Of a DNA stretch of 64,000 nt, positions 58,901-64,000 are shown piece after piece; positions within the stretch are counted from its first letter, which is position 1; each line of letters starts with the position of its first letter. The position numbers were made by a program, and so were the translations under genes. Under the pieces are notes generated by a model that was given only the letters and a program-made list of their open reading frames with translations, did not search any database and was not told where the DNA came from. This DNA is from Poa pratensis (Eukaryota; Streptophyta; Magnoliopsida; Poales; Poaceae): NCBI GenBank assembly GCA_947311845.1, contig CAMZMU010000059.1, positions 38,739,226 through 38,803,225 of the forward strand, given 5' to 3'.

Positions 58901-61106
58901 GTAATGGCCCGTTCCTTGCCTATGGACAAATACAAATTGGTAACAGGCCTGAAAAGCATGTATCAAGAGGTTGTTGCAGTTACTGGTGATGGAACCAACG
59001 ATGCCCCGGCATTGAGTGAGTCAGACATTGGACTGGCAATGGGTATTGCTGGAACTGAGGTACTTCTTGATGTTTCCGTCTAATGTATTTTGCTTTCTTT
59101 TTTAATGTCTCCTGCAGTTCTCTATGTCCTCCCATGTTGTATTAATATCTGATAATATGTGTTATTAATCTTTGATATGTATACATGAAATGGAGGGCAT
59201 CTTAGATAACCCTATATTTGACCAAGTAGTAAGGCAACCTTGCGATCATCATTCGGTACTACACAACTCTCTACTACCGTTCCTATTAGGAATGGTTTGC
59301 TATGATGTTGGACATCTATGCATTTTTTGGGTTCTTTTGGGATGTGCAAGCATGGAATTCATGTGCACTAACCCATAAGTGACAAAGATCCACTCTCATT
59401 TACTTCATTTTTATGCCTTTTAAATCATGTTCATGAGATGTTGTCATGATGCAAGTATTTGGTCTTTTCATTAATGCAGGTCGCAAAGGAGAGTGCTGAT
59501 GTAATAATAATGGATGACAATTTTAAAACCATTGTAAATGTTGCTAGATGGGGTCGCGCTGTTTACTTGAACATTCAGAAGTTTGTGCAGTTCCAACTTA
59601 CAGTTAATATAGTCGCTCTGATAGTGAATTTTGTCTCAGCATGTGTCACAGGTATTTTACACAGTTGCTACCAATCTAATTATTTTGATCGAATACGACT
59701 TCTTTGAAGTCTTTATGCATATTTGCCGTAGAACAATTTAGTTGAGCATTAAAAAATGATTTATATCCTTTTTCTGTTTCTAATAAATATGAATATTTTC
59801 ATATATATTATCCACTTTGAACTAACTTGTAGGGTCTGCACCACTCACTGCTGTCCAGTTGCTATGGGTTAACATGATTATGGATACACTGGGAGCCTTG
59901 GCCTTAGCCACGGAACCCCCAAATGACGAGATGATGAAGAGGCCGCCTGTAAGGCGGGGAGATAGTTTCATCACTAAGGTTATGTGGAGAAATATTCTTG
60001 GCCAGGCTTTATATCAGCTCCTAGTTTTGGGTACTCTCATGTTTACTGGAAAGAGAATACTTAATATTGAAGGTCCAGCTGCCGATAAAACCATCAATAC
60101 TCTCATATTCAACTCTTTCGTCTTTTGCCAGGTATGTCCACTGCAAGTTACTTTTGCATGCAACGCTTCTGTTGCTTCTGCCTATTTATTTTGTTCAGTA
60201 AGTTTTCAAAGTCGGGCCACATCCTTGTGGGTGAGACTACATTAACAGTATTTTTTTAATGAAAAAATTGTAGCTAGTGTTCTCTTTTTTTTTGACGAAA
60301 AACAGAAAACATGTTATATCTCTTTTCTATTCTATCCATGCATTTAGATCCTTGATAAAATTCTACTCCCTCCGATCCGGTATTATTGTCGCCGCCTCTT
60401 CACAAATTTCTACTAGCGTTGCTTTCTTTCCGCGACATTTAATTCGGATCAGAAGGAGTAACAGCCTTCGAAAAACATTACCAGATGTCGTAACATCAGT
60501 AGGTGCTCATAGTTCATATGGTTATATGGGCTCCTTTGATCGAACGTAGTATTGTTTTTTTTTTCTATGGATCACTAAAGATGATCCGACAAACTTAAAA
60601 GGATTCACAACAGCCCAAAGCATTATTTTCAATCATAGTTGAGTGTACATTTTTGCATAATGATGTGATCCTATTACACGCTAAGACAAAGTCCAGATAT
60701 AATCATTTAGTTCCTAGAAATGTTATCTGTAGTGTAACTATAGGAATCTACGCATCATTTTAATGAGTAATTTTCATTTAATATGCTGCCACGCTTCCAG
60801 GTTTTCAATGAAATAAATAGCAGGGAAATGGACAAGATAAATGTCTTCCGAGGAATTTTCAGAAATTGGATATTTGTCAGCATATTGACAGCTACAGTAA
60901 TATTCCAAGTGATCATAGTAGAACTTCTATGCACATTTGCAAACACGGTGCCATTGAGTTGGGATCTATGGTTGCTCAGTGTCATTCTTGGCTCAGCTAG
61001 TATGATCATCTCTGTGATCCTCAAGTGCATTCCTGTTGAATCAGGGAAGGCAAATACCAAGCCCCATGGGTATGAGTTGATACCTGATGGCCCAGAAACT
61101 CTGTAA
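49990..61106 (+). CDS. ACA: Autoinhibited Ca2+-ATPase, P-type IIB (calmodulin-regulated)
   Basis: Pumps Ca2+ out of the cytosol using ATP. Exons: 49990-50187, 56725-56779, 56882-58816, 58901-59059, 59480-59651, 59833-60131, 60801-61106, all with matching phases; about 1,040 residues, normal for the family. Exon 1 starts [18 protein letters not shown] and holds the basic calmodulin-binding/autoinhibitory helix ([20 protein letters not shown]). Exon 3 contains [20 protein letters not shown] (TM1), the actuator loop SLSGES, the PEGLPLAV motif of TM4 (Ca2+ site) and the phosphorylated aspartate in DKTGTLT. Exon 4 has [11 protein letters not shown], and exons 5-7 hold TM5-TM10. Two frame breaks lie in exon 3: A7 where A8 is needed at 58321-58327, and one base lost near 58769 (CTCAC|GATAAG). 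Downstream reading resumes perfectly. Intron 1 is 6.5 kb and full of transposons. If the breaks are real the gene is dead; sequencing error is likelier. Confidence 0.93.
50643..50772. repeat. Stowaway-like MITE in Ca2+-ATPase intron 1
   Basis: CTCTCTCCGTTCC (50646) and GGAACGGAGAGAG (ending 50772) bracket a fold-back centred on AACACTAAAACGTG. TA follows on the right; on the left TA is offset by three bases. Confidence 0.85.
51010..52430 (+). pseudogene. Decayed LINE (endonuclease and reverse transcriptase) in intron 1
   Basis: Shifted frames still read [18 protein letters not shown] near 51040 (endonuclease block). [20 protein letters not shown] lies at 51840-51895, and [20 protein letters not shown], then ANRLGP, at about 52045-52115 (reverse transcriptase block). 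Many stops and frameshifts are present. It is in sense orientation to the Ca2+-ATPase gene. Confidence 0.75.
52591..54030. mobile_element. Long-TIR Pack-MULE-like element in intron 1
   Basis: About 130-bp terminal inverted repeats: GTGAAACGCACCAGAAGTCA .. TTGACTAATCC-type sequence on the left, with its reverse complement at 53897-54023 ending CTGGTGCGTTTCACTTTT. The centre (52860-53770) is very GC-rich and reads like captured genic DNA in several frames, for example [18 protein letters not shown] on the minus strand. I cannot name a donor gene. No transposase. Confidence 0.75.
54258..55070. repeat. AT-rich direct repeats inside the Helitron-like element
   Basis: A segment of about 170 bp (TTTAAATTTTGGTC.. 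to ..AAAAAAAAGGCGACATTTTT) is duplicated directly, starting near 54258 and 54607. Each copy is followed by short tandem units of the TTTTTGTTTGGACTATTTTTT type, with roughly 10 units at 54495-55065. Confidence 0.85.
55107..55142. other. Perfect-arm hairpin with two TGACGTC motifs
   Basis: GGCCCACTGTGACGTC, loop GTGCT, then GACGTCACAGTGGCC. The arms pair over about 15 bp with one base unmatched. Each arm carries a CRE-like TGACGTC(A) core, a potential bZIP site. Confidence 0.8.
60366..60458. repeat. Short Stowaway-like MITE in the last intron of the Ca2+-ATPase gene
   Basis: CTCCCTCCGATCCGG and TTCGGATCAGAAGGAG form imperfect ends, flanked by TA (60364-60365 and 60459-60460). It is 93 bp. Confidence 0.75.
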
Positions 61107-61684
61107 CTTCACGCACAAATTCTGCTGTTTCCACGGTGCCACCCCAATCCATACAACTGAAAAGGAATTCTTGTCAGACTTAGTTCTCTGTGTAGTTCTG
61201 CTGAGCAATATAGTCCCAGCAATCAGCCTTGGAGTTGACACTGAAGACTGAAGTGTTAATTATACACCGAATGATTTGTTACAGGATTCTGGGTCGCCCG
61301 GGGAAATTTTCAGACAAGTTCAGAGGCTGAGGCCTCGGAATACTGGATATAGGAAACGAGGAAGCATTAGATTAGTTCAAGTATGTATTACGACTTACAA
61401 GTGTGCATATTATTGTTTCGGTGCATAGCTTCCGTTGGACACATGTATAGGTTTTCGCGGGTTTATGCTGACACGTAGTTTTGATTTTGATTGGAAATTT
61501 GGATGTACAGGTTCATGCAGGTTTTGGAACTGATGTTGCTATGTTGATAATCATCAGTAAAAATAGTTTAGGAACTCGTTGAAGCAACATTGGCATTCAT
61601 GGTGATTTGCAGGTCCCCTGCATATTTTATTTATGTGTAAAAAACAAGCTTACCTATTTTGTATTTCTGTTTACTGTCGTCTGG

Positions 61685-61690
61685 AATAAA
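61685..61690 (+). terminator. Polyadenylation signal of the Ca2+-ATPase gene
   Basis: AATAAA (TGGAATAAATTTG) lies about 580 bp after the stop codon. TTTGTA- and TTTGT-rich DNA upstream fits a plant far-upstream element. Confidence 0.45.
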
Positions 61691-61759
61691 TTTGAATGAG
61701 AGAGATTGTACTTGTACAAACGATTTGCTCCGTTGGATCCAGTTTTTCTGGTTCTTCTA

Positions 61760-62519
61760 CACATGGTTTGTGTTCTTGGCAAGCTCCCAACCCCCGCGCC
61801 GACAATGATGGGCCAGCCTATGGAGAGAGGTAAATCGTCTGCCCAGATTAAATGCACACCCGGCCCGTTGAGCGATGGCATAGGCAGACACGCTGAGGGA
61901 TCGCTGACAATTCCTATATCATGCGTACCACGGGTGTGATTCGCTCCCGCGTACCCCCCCCCCCCCGTCATGCTTGGCCCCGGCCCATTGCAAGGATGCA
62001 CCGGTGGTGAGGAAGACGATGTGAGGCGGCGAGGGAGGCAGAGAGGCCGGAGAAGGAGAAGACGGAGATGAGCGCCTGAGACGTAGCCGACCTGACGGTC
62101 GACGGGGACGGCGTAGCTAGTCGCGACATCGCCGGCTAGGCGAGGAACGGACCTCACCGTAGCCGGTGACGACGTGGGGGGTGGGGTGCGGGTGATTGGC
62201 GCCAGGGAAGAAGGTGGGTTAGGGGCGGGTTCAGAGGGAATCCGGGGGCAGCGGTGGACCGGTGGAGGCCACAGAGCGTCGCGGTAGCCGCGCCGAGCGC
62301 AAGGGGGGGGGGGGGAGGAGCAGGCGGGCGTCGGGGGAATCAATTGGTGGAGGTCAGAGGTTGAGAAGAAAGAAATGATGGAGGTGGGCTTCGTTATGGA
62401 CCATGTCGAGGGCGGCAGCAGGAAGGAGCGAATAGGCTCCGCGTACTGCGTTGCATAGGAGCACCCGGGATCGCTCGAGCGACACGGAGGAGCATGCCGC
62501 TTTCTTTCCCTTGGGAGGT
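61760..62519. other. GC-rich unrecognised segment with C13 and G11-12 runs
   Basis: Minus-strand reading is Pro-rich and open over 229 codons, but the sequence is biased in composition and matches no family that I know. It contains a C run at 61954-61966 and a G run near 62305-62316. It is probably element-derived. Confidence 0.3.
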
Positions 62520-62662
62520 CCTATATAACGCTCAAGGCGGCGCGTGCAGCAAACGCTTGATGGGCCGATTTGAAGCGGCCCAACAAAAGTACTGTTATTT
62601 TTCTTTTTGCATTTTTAAAAGCTAAAAATAAAATAAAATCTGAACATTTTTTCAAAAATCTA

Positions 62663-62820
62663 CTCCCTCCGTTTCAAAATATAAGTCGCACCACCTACTT
62701 TCCACACACATGTATTTAGACATGTTTTAGTGCAAGGTTCATGAACCTTGCACTAAAACATGTCTAAATACATGTGTGTGGAAAGTAGGTGGAAAGACTT
62801 ATATTTTGAAACGGAGGGAG
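62663..62820. repeat. Stowaway MITE nested in the MULE-like element
   Basis: CTCCCTCCGTTTC at the left and GAAACGGAGGGAG at the right, TA on both flanks (62661-62662 and 62821-62822). The fold-back is nearly perfect over 158 bp, with GTGCAAGGTTCATGAACCTTGCAC at the centre. Confidence 0.95.
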
Positions 62821-63318
62821 TAGTTTTCTTCAAAATATTAATTATTTCAAAATCTGAATTTTTTAAATTTGAACAATTTTAAAATTGGAATTATTTTTCA
62901 AAATCATAAAAGGCGGAAAGTTTCCAAATCTGAACTTTTTTTTTAATGTGAACAAATATCAAATCTGAACAATTTTAATATTTGAACATTTTTCAAATCT
63001 GAACAAATTTTAGATTTAAACAATTTTAAAATATGTATAATTTTTAGATTTGAACCATTTTTAAATCCGTTTTTTTAATGTATGAACAATATTTAGATTT
63101 GGACATTTTTCAAATTCGAACATTTTCAAAATCATAAAAAAATAAAATAGAAAAACAAAAAATAGAAATAAAATAAAAGAAAAAAGGAAAAAAGAAAACA
63201 TAAAAGAAGCGAAACAAAAAAGGAAAAGAAAACAGAAAAAAAGGAACATTCAACAGATGGGTCGGCCAGGCAGAAGATCCCTTCAGACGGCGCGGCCGAT
63301 TTGCGCCGCCGCTAACGG

Positions 63319-63331
63319 GCTATATATATAG
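63319..63331 (+). promoter_or_regulatory. Possible TATA box at the MULE edge
   Basis: GCTATATATATAGG sits at the right end of the MULE-like element. It is followed by a pyrimidine-rich, exon-like leader (63335-63480). The DNA after it to 64000 has no convincing ORF, so any gene would lie beyond the window. Confidence 0.25.
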
Positions 63332-64000
63332 GATTTGCGCTTTCCCTCCCACCGCGGCGAGTGCCTATTCGCCGCGTTTAGCCGGAGTGAAGTATCTTTC
63401 TGCCTACCCCTTGAGAAGTTCGTACGTGTTTCCGTGTTTCGGTTGCTTCGTACGTTTCTTTCTTCCTGTACGATGTTCAGCTAAGCTCGCGGCGCTGCTT
63501 ATGTTTGTGTTGTGATGATTTTGGGGCTCTGTGGTTGATCATCCGGAGAACGAGCAACATGTGTTACCGTGATGGCAATGAAGTCTCCTCCTGTCCTTTG
63601 CGTTCACTGTTTTTTCAACCTAGTTTAAAAGTGTTTTCAGTGTTCAGCCTAGTGCCAAAATATACTGCAGATTTAGGGACGTAAATTCCAAAAGTAGAGA
63701 TAATTAGGCAGTAAAAATTGCATTTTTTGAAAAAACAATATTTCATGGAAATATGTAATAATCACGATTCCTCTAAAAAAAATAAGTCAGACATCAGGCT
63801 CATTGTTTTGCTGCCTCTTTGATATCCGTGCGGGTTTGAAGGAGTCATGTAATTGCTCAAAATAGAAGTAGTAGAACTAAATGATATTTTCAGTTCTTCT
63901 CCTTCAGTTCTCGTCTGTTACGATCGTTAATCTACGTTTCAACGGAAAAACAAATAGGTGAACATAGACTATATCTAGGATAACCGAAATGAATTGAAAG

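Larger units (their letters stand above)
62520..63332. mobile_element. Nonautonomous MULE-like fold-back element
   Basis: The left end CCTATATAACGCTCAAGGCGGCGCG and, in reverse complement, the right end CCTATATATATAGC..GCGGCGGCGC are related. The interior is AT-rich with repeated GAACATTTTTCAAATCTGAA-like motifs. No clear target duplication was found. A Stowaway MITE (62663-62820) is nested inside. Confidence 0.55.

Noticed and set aside
61654..62343. 229-codon Pro-rich minus-strand frame
   Set aside because: Its composition follows the GC-rich sequence, it overlaps the Ca2+-ATPase 3' end region, and no domain or splice structure is seen.

Overview
The window is plant nuclear DNA, most likely from a Triticeae grass (wheat, goat-grass or barley lineage). 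It has intron-rich genes with GT-AG splice sites in a sea of nested transposons. These include Stowaway MITEs with the grass-type CTCCCTCCGT end flanked by TA, a solo LTR starting TGATACGTCT, a short LTR retrotransposon without gag-pol, Mutator-like elements (MULEs), mini-CACTA, hAT and Helitron-like elements, and LINE remains.

Layout. 87-6962 (+) is the transcription elongation factor SPT6, entered partway through its acidic N-terminus. 9294-13557 (+) is a ZNF830/CCDC16-like zinc-finger protein. 16479-17141 (-) is an intact one-exon bZIP of plant group F with the Cys/His-rich zinc-sensor motif. 18.1-21.5 kb is a transposon patchwork carrying captured gene pieces: a membrane-protein fragment and an antisense TBL/PMR5-type fragment. 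23003-23203 (+) is a small Cys-rich CHCH-like protein. 24.9-32.7 kb looks like a long minus-strand, mostly noncoding transcription unit, with a TATA box at its head and a higher-order tandem repeat inside. 33-49 kb is repeat-dominated: a solo LTR, AT-rich fold-back DNA, a broken Myb/SANT-like gene, a LINE scrap, and a 3.9-kb LTR element nested inside a MULE-like element. 49990-61106 (+) is a type IIB (autoinhibited, calmodulin-regulated) Ca2+-ATPase. Its first coding exon is separated from the rest by a 6.5-kb intron packed with a MITE, a LINE remnant, a long-TIR MULE and a Helitron-like element. The last 2.4 kb is MULE/MITE sequence and a possible promoter.

The genes are unrelated housekeeping or regulatory functions (chromatin transcription, RNA/cell-cycle zinc finger, zinc homeostasis, Ca2+ efflux) and do not form a pathway. 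From memory, the set SPT6 - bZIP-F - ACA is colinear with part of rice chromosome 5, which would put the window on a Triticeae group-1 chromosome. This was not checked.

Three of the conserved genes (SPT6, ZNF830-like, ACA) each carry two or three frame breaks, all explicable as missing bases and several in homopolymers, while every splice site is intact. This looks more like base-calling error than like three separate pseudogenes. The least explained structure is the 28.2-32.1 kb minus-strand repeat.
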